From Blastococcus sp. CCUG 61487 (GTDB taxonomy: Bacteria > Actinomycetota > Actinomycetes > Mycobacteriales > Geodermatophilaceae): a stretch of DNA of 41,115 bases. The position numbers and the translations under genes were made by a program. The stretch's first letter is position 1. Each line of letters begins with the position of its first letter. The stretch lies in contig NZ_LWUA01000190.1 in assembly GCF_005222955.1 (NCBI RefSeq), positions 1 through 41,115 of the forward strand. Reading direction: 5' to 3'. This document shows, piece by piece, positions 15,788 through 24,343 of the stretch. The notes below the pieces were generated by a model. That model had not been told where the DNA came from. It was given only the letters and a program-made list of their open reading frames with translations, and made no database searches.

Positions 15788-16699
15788 TCATTCCCCGGCA
15801 GCCGCCCCGTCGCGGCTGCCGGGGACGACCAGCACGGGGCACGGCCCGGACACCACGCAGTGCAGGGCCACCGAGCCCATGAGCATCCCCCGGACCCGGC
15901 CCTGCCCGTGGCCGCCCACGACCAGCAGCTCGGCGTCCCGGGCGGCGGCCACGAGGACGTCGCCCGCCGGCCCCTCCCGGGACTCCGTGCGCACCGGGAC
16001 GTCCTCGGGCAGCTGCGCGGCCGCCACCTGCCGCTGCGCCCCGGCCAGCACCTCGGCGGCCATCTCCTCGGGCCGCGGGAGCACCACGGCGTAGGCGTCG
16101 CTCCAGTAGGCCGCCGCCGAGTACGCGGCGACGGCGAGCACCTCGCCACCGAGGAGGCGGGCCTCCTCGGCCGCACGCTCCAGGGCGGCCGACGAGGCCG
16201 CGGAGCCGTCGAGGCCGACCACCACGCGAGCGGGTCCGGCCGCGGACTCCTCCCGGGGATGGACGACGACCACCGGGATCCGGGAATGGGTCACGCAGCT
16301 CAGCGCGACCGACCCGAGCAGCAGGCTGCGCACGGCGCCGCGGCCCCGGCTGCCGACGACGAGCAGCCCGGCGTCCTCCGACGCCGCGAGCAGCATCGGG
16401 GCCGGCGTGCCGGCCACGGCGAGGACGTCGACCGGCACGTCGGTGCACCCGGTCTCCGCCCGCACCTCCTCGACCAGCGCCTCGCTGCGGGCCAGGGTGT
16501 CCGCCCGCACCGCCTCCACCTGCGCCTCGTCGAGCAGGAGCGGGTCGGACAGGATCAACTGCAGCGGGAAGGCGCTCACCACCTCCAGCCGCACGCCGCG
16601 CCGCGCGGCGTCCGTCAGCGCCCACGCCAGTGCTGCGCGCCCGCCGGGCGATCCGTCCACCCCGACGACGGTCCGATCCCGGTCCCGCTGCTCCGCCAC
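15788..16699 (-). CDS. tandem-domain universal stress protein
   Basis: The 303-residue protein has two UspA domains of about 145 residues. Each begins with a VVGVDGS/VVGLDGS strand and ends with an ATP-binding loop of the G-x2-G-x9-GS type: GSRGRGAVRSLLLGSV (first domain) and GGHGQGRVRGMLMGSV (second). Both loops are intact, so nucleotide binding is likely. Two-domain USPs of this size are expanded in mycobacteria and relatives, where many respond to hypoxia or nitric oxide. The GTG at 16699 has GAGGAGCG upstream. Its 3' end overlaps the hairpin that probably terminates the convergent cupin transcript. The nearby phosphoketolase-acetate kinase operon and second USP suggest a shared stress role. 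Confidence 0.9.
   Translation of the reverse strand: MAEQRDRDRTVVGVDGSPGGRAALAWALTDAARRGVRLEVVSAFPLQLILSDPLLLDEAQVEAVRADTLARSEALVEEVRAETGCTDVPVDVLAVAGTPAPMLLAASEDAGLLVVGSRGRGAVRSLLLGSVALSCVTHSRIPVVVVHPREESAAGPARVVVGLDGSAASSAALERAAEEARLLGGEVLAVAAYSAAAYWSDAYAVVLPRPEEMAAEVLAGAQRQVAAAQLPEDVPVRTESREGPAGDVLVAAARDAELLVVGGHGQGRVRGMLMGSVALHCVVSGPCPVLVVPGSRDGAAAGE
15793..15824. terminator. hairpin terminator inside the 3' end of the USP gene
   Basis: CCCCGGCAGCCGC (15793-15805) and its exact complement (15812-15824) form a 13-bp stem around CCCGTC. It follows the cupin stop by 12 bases and lies within the last codons of the convergent USP gene (encoding PGSRDGAAAG), so coding and termination functions overlap. 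Confidence 0.7.
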
Positions 16700-16725
16700 G
16701 CCCGCTCCTCACCCTCGACGTCCGT

Positions 16726-16740
16726 CCTGCGCTGCGCAGG
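16726..16740. terminator. short palindrome downstream of ackA
   Basis: CCTGCGCTGCGCAGG is a perfect 7-bp inverted repeat around one base, 65 bases past the ackA stop and 27 bases upstream of the USP start. It could be a weak terminator for the xfp-ackA transcript or an operator for the USP gene. The rest of the 106-base gap shows nothing clear. Confidence 0.3.
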
Positions 16741-16805
16741 CTGCCCACATCGTGCCCGGGCGCACAAGAGCTGTGTTCCAGAGGCCGTGGTCCGGAGGCT
16801 TGTGC

Positions 16806-17903
16806 TCAGCGGGCCAGCAGCTCCAGGACCTGCCGCCGGATCTCCAGGTCCTCCCGTGACGTGACCACCACCGTGCGCGCGACGGCCCCGTCGGCGGAGA
16901 CGTCGGCGTCCCCCGTAGCGGAGTCGTTCCGCTCCGCGTCCACCGCGAGGCCCAGGTGGCCCAGTGCGGCGGCGACGGCCGCGCGCACCGCCGGGTGGTG
17001 CTCCCCCACCCCGCCGGTCATCACCAGCAGGTCCAGGCCGCCGGTGGCGGCGGTCATCGCCGCCACCTCGCGGGCCAGCCGGTGCAGGTAGATGTCGACG
17101 GCCAGGGCGCAGTCCGCGTCCCCCTCGGCCCGCCGGGCGAGCACCTCCCGCAGGTCGCCGGAGGTGCCGGAGAGCCCCTTGAGCCCGGAATGGTGCTCGA
17201 GCACGTCGCCGAGCTCGGCCACCGGCACGTGCCCGTGCTCGAGCAGCCACAGCAGCAGCCCCGGGTCGAGGGTGCCCGGCCGGGTGTTCATCACCAGCCC
17301 GGCCAGCGGCGTGAAGCCCATCGTCGTGTCCACCGAGACACCGTCGCGGACCGCGGCCAGCGAGGCGCCCGCGCCCAGGTGGCAGGTGACGATCCGCAGC
17401 CGGTCGACCGGGCGACCGACCAGCTCCGCGCCGCGCCGGGCGGCCCAGGCGTGCGAGAGGCCGTGGAAGCCGTACCGGCGCAGCCCCCACCGCTCGTTCC
17501 ACTCCCGCGGCACGGCGTACGTGGCGGCCGCCGGCGGCAGCGTGGTGTGGAAGGTGGTGTCGAAGCAGGCCACGGCCGGGACGCCGGGCAGCAGCTCGCC
17601 GGCCGCGGCGATGCCGGCCAGCGCACGCGGGTTGTGCAGGGGTGCCAGATGGCTGATCGACCAGAGGTGGGCGACGACCAGCGGGTCGACCAGCACCGGC
17701 CCGGTGTGCCGGGGGCCGCCGTGCACGACCCGGTGCCCGACGGCGTCGACCCGGCCGCAGCCGGCGAGGAACTCCTCCAGCGGGGTCAGGTCGCCCTCCC
17801 CGCGCCACGCCTCCACGGTGGTGGCCGCGGCGACGGCGCCGTCGTCGTCGAGGACCGCCAGCTTCAGGCTGCTGGAGCCCGCGTTGACGACGAGGAGCCT
17901 CAC
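16806..17903 (-). CDS. ackA: acetate kinase
   Basis: The 365-residue protein has the acetate/propionate kinase signatures: VNAGSSSLK (6-14), [10 protein letters not shown] (GFHGxSH motif), [11 protein letters not shown] (phosphate loop, with Ala where most family members have Asn), [19 protein letters not shown], and [12 protein letters not shown] near the C-terminus. It converts acetyl phosphate plus ADP to acetate plus ATP. At 365 residues it is shorter than the usual 390-400. The GTG at 17903 overlaps the phosphoketolase stop as GTGA, so the two are coupled: phosphoketolase supplies acetyl phosphate, and this enzyme harvests the ATP. The HLGAG variation is worth checking in an alignment but is seen here in an otherwise intact active site. 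Confidence 0.93.
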   Translation of the reverse strand: MRLLVVNAGSSSLKLAVLDDDGAVAAATTVEAWRGEGDLTPLEEFLAGCGRVDAVGHRVVHGGPRHTGPVLVDPLVVAHLWSISHLAPLHNPRALAGIAAAGELLPGVPAVACFDTTFHTTLPPAAATYAVPREWNERWGLRRYGFHGLSHAWAARRGAELVGRPVDRLRIVTCHLGAGASLAAVRDGVSVDTTMGFTPLAGLVMNTRPGTLDPGLLLWLLEHGHVPVAELGDVLEHHSGLKGLSGTSGDLREVLARRAEGDADCALAVDIYLHRLAREVAAMTAATGGLDLLVMTGGVGEHHPAVRAAVAAALGHLGLAVDAERNDSATGDADVSADGAVARTVVVTSREDLEIRRQVLELLAR

Positions 17904-20335
17904 GCCTCCGGCTCCCGCAGCGGATTCCCGCCCTCGGTCGCCGGCCCCGGGCCGGCTCCCCACTGCCAGTCGCGGATCTGCGGGAGGTCCTCGCCGTGGG
18001 TCCGCACGTACTGGCGGTGCTCGATGATCATGTCGCGCAGGCGGTCGCGGGCGTGGGCGCCCACGGTGCGCAGCCGCGGCACCCGGTCGATGACGTCGAT
18101 GGCCAGGTTGTAGCGGTCGATGCGGTTCATCACGCAGATGTCGAAGGGCGTCGTCGTGGTGCCCTCCTCGACGTAGCCGCGCACGTGGAAGTTGTCGTGG
18201 TTGGTGCGCCGGTAGGTCAGCCGGTGGATCAGCCACGGGTAGCCGTGGTAGGCGAAGATCACCGGCCGGTCCTGCGTGAAGTAGGCGTCGAACTCCCGGT
18301 CGGACAGCCCGTGCGGGTGCTCCCTGTCGTCCTGCAGCCGCATCAGGTCCACGACGTTGACCACCCGGATGCGCAGGTCCGGGAACCAGCCGCGGAGCAG
18401 CTCGGCGGCCGCGAGGGTCTCCATGGTCGGGACGTCGCCGGCGCAGCCCAGCACCACGTCGGGCTCCTCCCCCGCGTCGGTGCTGGCCCAGGTCCAGATC
18501 CCGATGCCCTTGGTGCAGTGCTCGATCGCCGCGTCGATGTCGAGGTACTGCAGGGCCGGCTGCTTGCCCGCGACGATGATGTTCACGTACTGGCGGGTGC
18601 GCAGGCAGTGGTCGGCCACCGAGAGCAGGGTGTTCGCGTCCGGCGGTAGGTAGACCCGGATGACATCGGCCTTCTTGTTCACGGCGTGGTCGATGAAGCC
18701 CGGGTCCTGGTGGGAGAAGCCGTTGTGGTCCTGCCGCCACACGTGCGAGGTGAGCAGGTAGTTCAGCGAGGCGATCGGCCGGCGCCACGCGATCTCGTTC
18801 GTCGTCTTCAGCCACTTGGCGTGCTGGTTGAACATCGAGTCGACGACATGCACGAACGCCTCGTAGCAGGAGAAGAAGCCGTGCCGGCCGGTGAGCAGGT
18901 AGCCCTCCAGCCAGCCCTGGCAGAGGTGCTCGGAGAGGACCTCCATCACCCGGCCGTCCGGGGCCAGCGCGTCGTCGCCGGGCTCCCGCTCGGCCATCCA
19001 GGTGCGGTCGGTGACCTCGAGGACGGCGTCCAGCCGGTTGGAGTTGTTCTCGTCGGGGGCGAAGACGCGGAACGTGTCCATGTTCTCGCGCATGACCTCG
19101 CGCAGGAACTGCCCGAGCACGCGGGTCGCCTCCACCGCGCCGGTACCGGGCGAGTCCACGGGGACCGCCTGGTCGCGGAAGTCGGGCATCCGCAGGGGCT
19201 GCAGCAGCTTGCCGCCGTTCGCGTGCGGGTTGGCGCTCATCCGCCGCCCGTGGGCGGGATGCAGGTCCCGGACGGCGGGCACGGGGGCGCCGTCGTCGTC
19301 GAACAGCTCCTCGGGGCGGTAGCTGCGCAGCCAGCGCTCGAGGACCTCGCGGTGCCCGTCGTCCCCGCGCGCGTCCTTGAACGGCACCTGGTGGGACCGC
19401 CAGCTGCCCTCGACCTGCACGCCGTCGACGACGTCGGGCCCGGTCCAGCCCTTGGGCGAGACCAGGACGATCATCGGCCAGCTCGGCCGCTCGGTCGCGC
19501 CGTCCTCCCGCGCGCGGCGCTGGATCCCGGCGATCTCGTCCAGGCAGGCGTCGAGGGCGGCGGCGAACCGCTGGTGCATGTGGGCGGGATCGTCGCCCTC
19601 CACGACGTAGGGCGTGTGGCCGTAGCCTCGCAGCAGGTCCAGCAGCTCCTCGCGCGGGATCCGCGCCAGGACCGTCGGGCTGGCGATCTTGTAGCCGTTC
19701 AGGTGCAGGATCGGCAGCACGGCGCCGTCCCGGGTGGGGTCGAGGAACTTGTTCGAGTGCCAGCTCGCGGCGAGCGGACCGGTCTCGGCCTCGCCGTCGC
19801 CCACGATCGCGGCCACCACGAGCTCGGGGTTGTCGAACGCGGCGCCGTAGGCGTGGACGAGGGCGTAGCCGAGCTCGCCGCCCTCGTGGATCGAGCCCGG
19901 GGTCTCCGGGGCGACGTGGCTGGGGATCCCGCCGGGGAACGAGAACTGGGTGAACAGCCGGCGCATGCCGACCTCGTCCTGGGAGACGTCCGGGTAGTAG
20001 TGGCTGTACGTGCCCTCCAGCCAGGCCGCGGCGACCGGACCCGGGCCGCCGTGACCGGGCCCCATCACGTAGATCATGTCCAGGTCGCGAGCGGAGATGG
20101 CCCGGTTGAGGTGGGCGTAGACGAAGTTCAGCCCGGGTGTGGTCCCCCAGTGGCCGAGCAGCCGGGGCTTGATGTGCTCCGGGCGCAGCGGTTCCCGCAG
20201 CAGCGGGTTGTCCATGAGGTAGATCTGGCCCACCGACAGGTAGTTCGCCGCCCGCCACCAGGCGTCCAGTGCCGCGAGCTCCTCGGCGGAGAGAGGCGCT
20301 GGCGATGCCGTCCGGGGATCCGCGTGGGCGTCCAT
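17900..20335 (-). CDS. xfp: xylulose-5-phosphate/fructose-6-phosphate phosphoketolase
   Basis: The 811-residue thiamine-diphosphate enzyme splits xylulose 5-phosphate (and often fructose 6-phosphate) with phosphate to acetyl phosphate plus glyceraldehyde 3-phosphate (or erythrose 4-phosphate). Signatures include GHWGTTPG (61-68), [20 protein letters not shown] (151-170) and the ThDP/Mg site GDGEAETG (179-186). [15 protein letters not shown] and [23 protein letters not shown] are in the C-terminal domain. Length is standard for the family. The ATG at 20335 gives the normal start ([22 protein letters not shown]); a TTG at 20371 would add twelve residues and is less likely. It forms an operon with ackA, giving a bypass of glycolysis that yields ATP without oxygen. 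It diverges from the USP-lactate dehydrogenase unit. Confidence 0.95.
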   Translation of the reverse strand: MDAHADPRTASPAPLSAEELAALDAWWRAANYLSVGQIYLMDNPLLREPLRPEHIKPRLLGHWGTTPGLNFVYAHLNRAISARDLDMIYVMGPGHGGPGPVAAAWLEGTYSHYYPDVSQDEVGMRRLFTQFSFPGGIPSHVAPETPGSIHEGGELGYALVHAYGAAFDNPELVVAAIVGDGEAETGPLAASWHSNKFLDPTRDGAVLPILHLNGYKIASPTVLARIPREELLDLLRGYGHTPYVVEGDDPAHMHQRFAAALDACLDEIAGIQRRAREDGATERPSWPMIVLVSPKGWTGPDVVDGVQVEGSWRSHQVPFKDARGDDGHREVLERWLRSYRPEELFDDDGAPVPAVRDLHPAHGRRMSANPHANGGKLLQPLRMPDFRDQAVPVDSPGTGAVEATRVLGQFLREVMRENMDTFRVFAPDENNSNRLDAVLEVTDRTWMAEREPGDDALAPDGRVMEVLSEHLCQGWLEGYLLTGRHGFFSCYEAFVHVVDSMFNQHAKWLKTTNEIAWRRPIASLNYLLTSHVWRQDHNGFSHQDPGFIDHAVNKKADVIRVYLPPDANTLLSVADHCLRTRQYVNIIVAGKQPALQYLDIDAAIEHCTKGIGIWTWASTDAGEEPDVVLGCAGDVPTMETLAAAELLRGWFPDLRIRVVNVVDLMRLQDDREHPHGLSDREFDAYFTQDRPVIFAYHGYPWLIHRLTYRRTNHDNFHVRGYVEEGTTTTPFDICVMNRIDRYNLAIDVIDRVPRLRTVGAHARDRLRDMIIEHRQYVRTHGEDLPQIRDWQWGAGPGPATEGGNPLREPEA

Positions 20336-20390
20336 CGCCCGATCCCAGCCGATACCGCCCACCGCAGGCAACCCGGGCCGCGTTCACTAG

Positions 20391-20404
20391 CCTGACCGGA
20401 CAGG
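20391..20404. promoter_or_regulatory. near-perfect palindrome in divergent promoter region
   Basis: CCTGACCGGACAGG has one mismatched pair in seven. It lies between xfp (minus) and the leader ORF (plus), next to TAGCCT (20388-20393), so it could be an operator shared by both units. No DosR-type box (GGGACT/AGTCCC) is seen. Confidence 0.3.
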
Positions 20405-20419
20405 CCGGGACGACCCATC

Positions 20420-20435
20420 GCACCGGCGCCGGTGC
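20420..20435. promoter_or_regulatory. 16-bp perfect palindrome before leader ORF
   Basis: GCACCGGCGCCGGTGC is fully self-complementary and ends just before the GAGGAG ribosome binding site of the 31-codon ORF. It may be a repressor site in the 5' leader, or an RNA hairpin affecting translation. Confidence 0.4.
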
Positions 20436-20448
20436 ACGAGGAGCGCCG

Positions 20449-20544
20449 ATGACCACCGCTGTCCGGGACATCACCGAGTCCGTCCCCCGGCCTGCCCTGG
20501 TCGCGGTCGGTGTTCCTGGGGGCGGACGGGCGGTGCCCCGATGA
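20449..20544 (+). CDS. short leader ORF (31 aa) coupled to the USP gene
   Basis: The ATG at 20449 has a strong GAGGAG ribosome binding site. The 31-codon frame ends in a TGA overlapping the USP start as ATGA. The peptide contains RPALVAVGVPGGGRAVPR, which resembles the first strand of a universal stress protein (compare VVGVDGSPGGRAAL in the USP at 16699). It is therefore either a coupling leader peptide or the stub of a lost usp copy. The downstream USP ATG has no good site of its own. Confidence 0.5.
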   Translation: MTTAVRDITESVPRPALVAVGVPGGGRAVPR

Positions 20545-21413
20545 CCGTGCAGAACGGCAACGCCGCGCCGCGCCCGGTGGTCGCCGGGATCGACGGTTCC
20601 GAGATCTCCGTCCGCGCCGGGCGGTTCGCGGCCGACACCGCCCGCCTGTGCGGTGCGCCGCTGCGGCTGGTGCACGCCTCGCTGGACGTGGCCGACCTCC
20701 TCGGCACCCGGGCCGGCCCCACGCTGCGGTCGGTGGCGTCGTCCCTCATGGCCACGTGCGCGCCGATGCGGGTGGACTGGAGCGTGGAGCAGGGCGACCC
20801 GGTGGACGTCCTCCGCGCCGCCTCGACGGGCGCGCAGCTGGTCGTCGTGGGTGGCCAGGGCGCGGGGGGACGGAAGCCACCGCGGGTCGGCTCGACCGCG
20901 GCGGACCTCGCCGCCTCCGCCCGCAGCCCCGTCATCGTCCTGCCTGACAACACGACCTCCCTCGTGGTGCGCGGGCGCCGGTCGGTGGTCGTGGGTGTCG
21001 ACGGCGGCCCCGGCACGGACGCGCTGCTCGCGTTCGCGTTCCGGGAGGCCGCCAACCGCCACACCGATCTGGTCGCGGTGCACGCGTGGCGGGCGGTCTC
21101 ACCGGCCCGCCTGGAGTCCGACGGTCCCGCCATCGACTGGGCGGCCGTGAGCGCAGATGAGGAGAAGCTCCTGACCGACACGCTGGAGAGCTGGCAGCAG
21201 GCCTGGCCCACGGTGGACGTCCGCGAGGTCGTGGCCCGCGGCAAGCCCGCGAACAGCCTGCTCGCCGCCGGGATGACCGCGGAGCTGCTCGTCATCGGGC
21301 ACCGGCAGCGGGGGCCGTTCTCGTCCCGCCGGTCGACGACGACCCACGCCGTCCTCCGCCGGGCGACCGGCCCGGTGGCCGTGGTCCCGCTCGAGTCGGG
21401 CCGCTCCCGATGA
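20541..21413 (+). CDS. universal stress protein with degenerate second ATP loop
   Basis: The 290-residue protein has two UspA domains. The first starts RPVVAGIDGSEISVRAG and has GGQGAGGRKPPRVGSTAADLA, a recognisable but altered G-x2-G-x9-GST loop. The second starts SVVVGVDGGPGTDALLAF and ends IGHRQRGPFSSRRSTTTHAV, where the glycines are lost, so it probably does not bind ATP the usual way. The start ATG at 20541 overlaps the leader stop, and its own stop overlaps the dehydrogenase ATG (ATGA at 21410-21413), making a coupled series. The role is likely stress-linked, with the dehydrogenase as operon partner. Pairing with the intact USP at 15788-16699 suggests specialisation rather than redundancy. 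Confidence 0.87.
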   Translation: MTVQNGNAAPRPVVAGIDGSEISVRAGRFAADTARLCGAPLRLVHASLDVADLLGTRAGPTLRSVASSLMATCAPMRVDWSVEQGDPVDVLRAASTGAQLVVVGGQGAGGRKPPRVGSTAADLAASARSPVIVLPDNTTSLVVRGRRSVVVGVDGGPGTDALLAFAFREAANRHTDLVAVHAWRAVSPARLESDGPAIDWAAVSADEEKLLTDTLESWQQAWPTVDVREVVARGKPANSLLAAGMTAELLVIGHRQRGPFSSRRSTTTHAVLRRATGPVAVVPLESGRSR

Positions 21414-24250
21414 CCGCGACCGTGGACGGCGCTCCGGACACCGCGGAGCTGGGCGCCGCCCTGCGCCGCGCCGGGCTGACCGACGTCGACGACTCGGGGC
21501 TCGCCCGCGCGCTCTACTCCTCCGACGGGTCGTTGTACCGGGTGCTCCCGCGAGCCGTCGTCAAGCCCCGCTCGGCCGACGAGATCGAGGCGACGCTCGC
21601 CGTGTGCCGCGAGCTGGGCGTGCCGCTCACCGCTCGGGGGGCCGGCACCTCGATCGCGGGCAACGCCGTCGGGCCCGGCGTCGTCCTGGACACCAGCCGG
21701 TACCTGCACCGGGTGCACTCGATCGACGCCGAGGCGCGCACCGCCGTCATCGACCCGGGGGTCGTGCAGGCGTCGCTGCAGGCGGCGGCCCGCCCGCACG
21801 GGCTCCGCTTCGGCCCCGACCCGAGCACGCACAACCGCTGCACCGTCGGCGGGATGATCGGCAACAACGCCTGCGGCTCGCGCGCGCTGGGCTACGGCCG
21901 GACGTCGGACAACGTCGTCGGCCTGGACGTCGTCACCGGCTCCGGCGCGCGGCTGGACCTGCCCGGCGCTTCCGGCCCCGTGCTCGACGACCTGCGGGCG
22001 CTCGTCGACGGCGCGCTGGCGCCGATCCGCACCGAGCTGGGCCGCTTCGGCCGCCAGGTCTCGGGCTACTCCCTGGAGCACCTGCTGCCCGAGCACGGCT
22101 TCGACGTCGCCCGCGCGCTGGTCGGCAGCGAGGGGACGCTCGCGCTGGTGCGCCGCGCGACGGTCCGGCTGGTCGCCGACGCGCCGTACCGCGGGCTCGT
22201 CGTCCTCGGCTACCCGTCGATGGCCGAGGCCGCGGATGCCACCCCGGCGCTGCTCCGGCACTCCCCCACCGCCGTCGAGGGCCTGGACTCGCGGATCGTG
22301 CAGCGGCTGCGCGACGTGCCGGCCGCCGTCGTCCCGGACCTGCCGCGCGGTGAGGGCTGGCTGATGGTCGAGCTGACCGGCGACTCGGTGGCCGAGATCG
22401 AGGCCACGGCCGCGCGCGTCGTCGCCGACTCCGGGGCGCTGGACACCCTGGTCGTCACCTCCGTCGCCGAGGCCGCGGCGCTGTGGCGGATCCGCGAGGA
22501 CGGCGCCGGGCTGGCCGCGCGCACGTCCGACGGCCGCCCGGCGCACGCGGGGTGGGAGGACGCCGCCGTCCCGGTGGAGCACCTGGGCGACTACCTGCGC
22601 GGGTTCGAGGCGCTCCTGGCCGGGCACGGCCTGCAGGGCGTGCCTTACGGGCACTTCGGCGACGGCTGCGTGCACGTGCGGATCGACTTCCCGCTGGGCA
22701 CCGGACCCGACTCCGGCCGGGGGCGCTACCGGGCGTTCGTCGAGGAGGCGGCCGCGCTGGTGGCTTCCTACGGCGGATCGATCTCCGGCGAGCACGGAGA
22801 CGGTCGGGCCCGCAGCGAGCTGCTGCGGCACATGTACTCCCCCGAGGTGCTGGCCCTGTTCGGCCGGGTCAAGGCGCTGTTCGACCCCGACGACGTCCTC
22901 AACCCGGGCGTGCTGGTGCGTCCGGCGCCGGTCGACGCGGACATCCGGGTGGCGGCCGCTCCCCCGCTGCGCCGCGACGGCGCGCGGCCGACCCTGGCGC
23001 TGGCGTACCGGCACGACGGGGGCGACTTCTCCGCGGCGGTGCACCGCTGCACCGGCGTCGGCAAGTGCCGGGCGGACCTGCAGTCCTCCGGCGGGGTGAT
23101 GTGCCCGTCGTGGCCGGCCACCCGCGAGGAGAAGGACACCACCCGCGGCCGCGCGCGGGTCCTGCAGGAGATGCTCGCGCCGGGCGGCCCGGTGCGGGAC
23201 TGGCGCTCCCCCGAGGTGCACGAGGCCCTGGACCTCTGCCTGTCCTGCAAGGGCTGCTCGCGCGACTGCCCGACCGGTGTCGACATGGCGACCTACAAGG
23301 CCGAGGTGCTGCACCAGTCCTACCGACGGCGGCTGCGCCCGCGTCCGCACTACACGCTGGGCTGGTTGCCGCGGTGGGCCGACCTCGCGGCCCGCGCCCC
23401 GCGGCTGGTCAACGGGGTGCTGGGCTCGCGGCTGGGCGGGCGGCTGGCCAAGTGGGGCGCCGGGATGGACCAGCGCCGGGAGGTGCCCGCCTTCGCGGCC
23501 CGGACCTTCCGCGCGCAGTGGGCGGCGCGGCCCCACTCCGGCACGGGGCCGCCGGTCGCGCTCTGGGTCGACTCGTTCACCGACCACTTCGACCCCGCCG
23601 TCGCCCTCGCCACGGCCGAGGTGCTCGAGGCGGCCGGCTACCAGGTGCAGGTGCCGGGCTCGGACACCTGCTGCGGGCTGACCTGGATCACCACCGGCCA
23701 GCTCGACGCCGCCCGCCGCATCCTCGGGCACACCGTGGCGGAGCTCGCGCCGGTGGTGGACGCCGGGATCCCCGTGGTGGGGGTGGAGCCGTCCTGCACC
23801 GCGGTGCTGCGCGCCGAGGCGCTGGAGGTGGTCGGCGGGCCGGAGGCGGAGCGGGTCGCTCGCGGCACCCGCACGCTCGCCGAGCTGCTCGCGGAGACCT
23901 CGGGATGGGAGCCGCCCTCGCTGGCCGGGCTCCAGGTCGTCGCGCAGCCGCACTGCCACCACGCCTCGGTGCTGGGCTGGTCGGCCGACGCGGAGCTGCT
24001 GCGCCGCGCCGGCGCCGAGGTCACCCGGTTGGGCGGCTGCTGCGGGCTGGCCGGGAACTGGGGTGTGGAGAAGGGGCACCACGACGTGTCGGTGGCGGTC
24101 GCCCAGCAGCAGCTGCTGCCGGCCGTCGAGGGGTTGCCCGACGACGCCGTCGTCCTGGCCGACGGCTTCTCCTGCCGCACGCAGCTGGACCAGCTGGCCG
24201 GCCGTCGCGGCCTGCACCTCGCCCAGCTGCTGGCCGGCCGGACCGGCTGA
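21410..24250 (+). CDS. FAD-linked and Fe-S D-lactate-type dehydrogenase (fused)
   Basis: The 946-residue fusion has an N-terminal FAD-binding PCMH domain with PLTARGAGTSIAGNAVGPG (about 65-83) and GNNACGSRALGYGRTSDN (about 152-169). A FAD-oxidase C-terminal domain ends GEHGDGRARSELLRHMYSPE then DPDDVLNPG (about 460-505). Next come ferredoxin-like clusters near 545 (CTGVGKCRADL) and 608 (CLSCKGCSRDCP), and two CCG motifs (DTCCGLTW about 752, GGCCGLAGNW about 873). This is the layout of GlcD+GlcF fusions that oxidise D-lactate or another D-2-hydroxyacid and pass electrons to the quinone pool. It is translationally coupled to the USP. The substrate (D-lactate, D-2-hydroxyglutarate or glycolate) is not settled by the sequence. 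Confidence 0.9.
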   Translation: MTATVDGAPDTAELGAALRRAGLTDVDDSGLARALYSSDGSLYRVLPRAVVKPRSADEIEATLAVCRELGVPLTARGAGTSIAGNAVGPGVVLDTSRYLHRVHSIDAEARTAVIDPGVVQASLQAAARPHGLRFGPDPSTHNRCTVGGMIGNNACGSRALGYGRTSDNVVGLDVVTGSGARLDLPGASGPVLDDLRALVDGALAPIRTELGRFGRQVSGYSLEHLLPEHGFDVARALVGSEGTLALVRRATVRLVADAPYRGLVVLGYPSMAEAADATPALLRHSPTAVEGLDSRIVQRLRDVPAAVVPDLPRGEGWLMVELTGDSVAEIEATAARVVADSGALDTLVVTSVAEAAALWRIREDGAGLAARTSDGRPAHAGWEDAAVPVEHLGDYLRGFEALLAGHGLQGVPYGHFGDGCVHVRIDFPLGTGPDSGRGRYRAFVEEAAALVASYGGSISGEHGDGRARSELLRHMYSPEVLALFGRVKALFDPDDVLNPGVLVRPAPVDADIRVAAAPPLRRDGARPTLALAYRHDGGDFSAAVHRCTGVGKCRADLQSSGGVMCPSWPATREEKDTTRGRARVLQEMLAPGGPVRDWRSPEVHEALDLCLSCKGCSRDCPTGVDMATYKAEVLHQSYRRRLRPRPHYTLGWLPRWADLAARAPRLVNGVLGSRLGGRLAKWGAGMDQRREVPAFAARTFRAQWAARPHSGTGPPVALWVDSFTDHFDPAVALATAEVLEAAGYQVQVPGSDTCCGLTWITTGQLDAARRILGHTVAELAPVVDAGIPVVGVEPSCTAVLRAEALEVVGGPEAERVARGTRTLAELLAETSGWEPPSLAGLQVVAQPHCHHASVLGWSADAELLRRAGAEVTRLGGCCGLAGNWGVEKGHHDVSVAVAQQQLLPAVEGLPDDAVVLADGFSCRTQLDQLAGRRGLHLAQLLAGRTG

Positions 24251-24335
24251 GCGGCGTCCTCCCTCGCGGTGCGGCGTCCTCCCTCGCGGTTCATCGTGAG
24301 GGAGGACGCCCGATGATCAGGTTCCCTGATCATCG
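24251..24335. terminator. nested repeats and hairpins between convergent genes
   Basis: An exact 20-bp tandem repeat (24251-24270 and 24271-24290) contains GGCGTCCTCCCTCGC. A nearly complementary GTGAGGGAGGACGCC follows at 24297-24311, so either copy can pair with it. A separate perfect 11-bp hairpin, CGATGATCAGG-TTC-CCTGATCATCG, occupies 24311-24335. The whole sits between the convergent dehydrogenase and efflux-pump genes, so it probably terminates both. Confidence 0.7.
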
Positions 24336-24343
24336 CCGAGGGG

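Noticed and set aside
20391-20404. Palindrome as a DosR box for the stress module
   Set aside because: It lacks the GGGACT/AGTCCC arms of DosR sites. It is kept only as an unassigned palindrome.
17904-21083. Apparent N-terminal extension of acetate kinase
   Set aside because: The frame is antisense-type and out-of-frame noise over the phosphoketolase and USP genes. The kinase begins at the GTG at 17903 with the VNAGSSSLK motif.
24251-24290. Tandem repeat as a CRISPR or phage attachment site
   Set aside because: Only two copies with no spacers, no integrase, no tRNA end and no cas gene. Its place between convergent genes fits a terminator.
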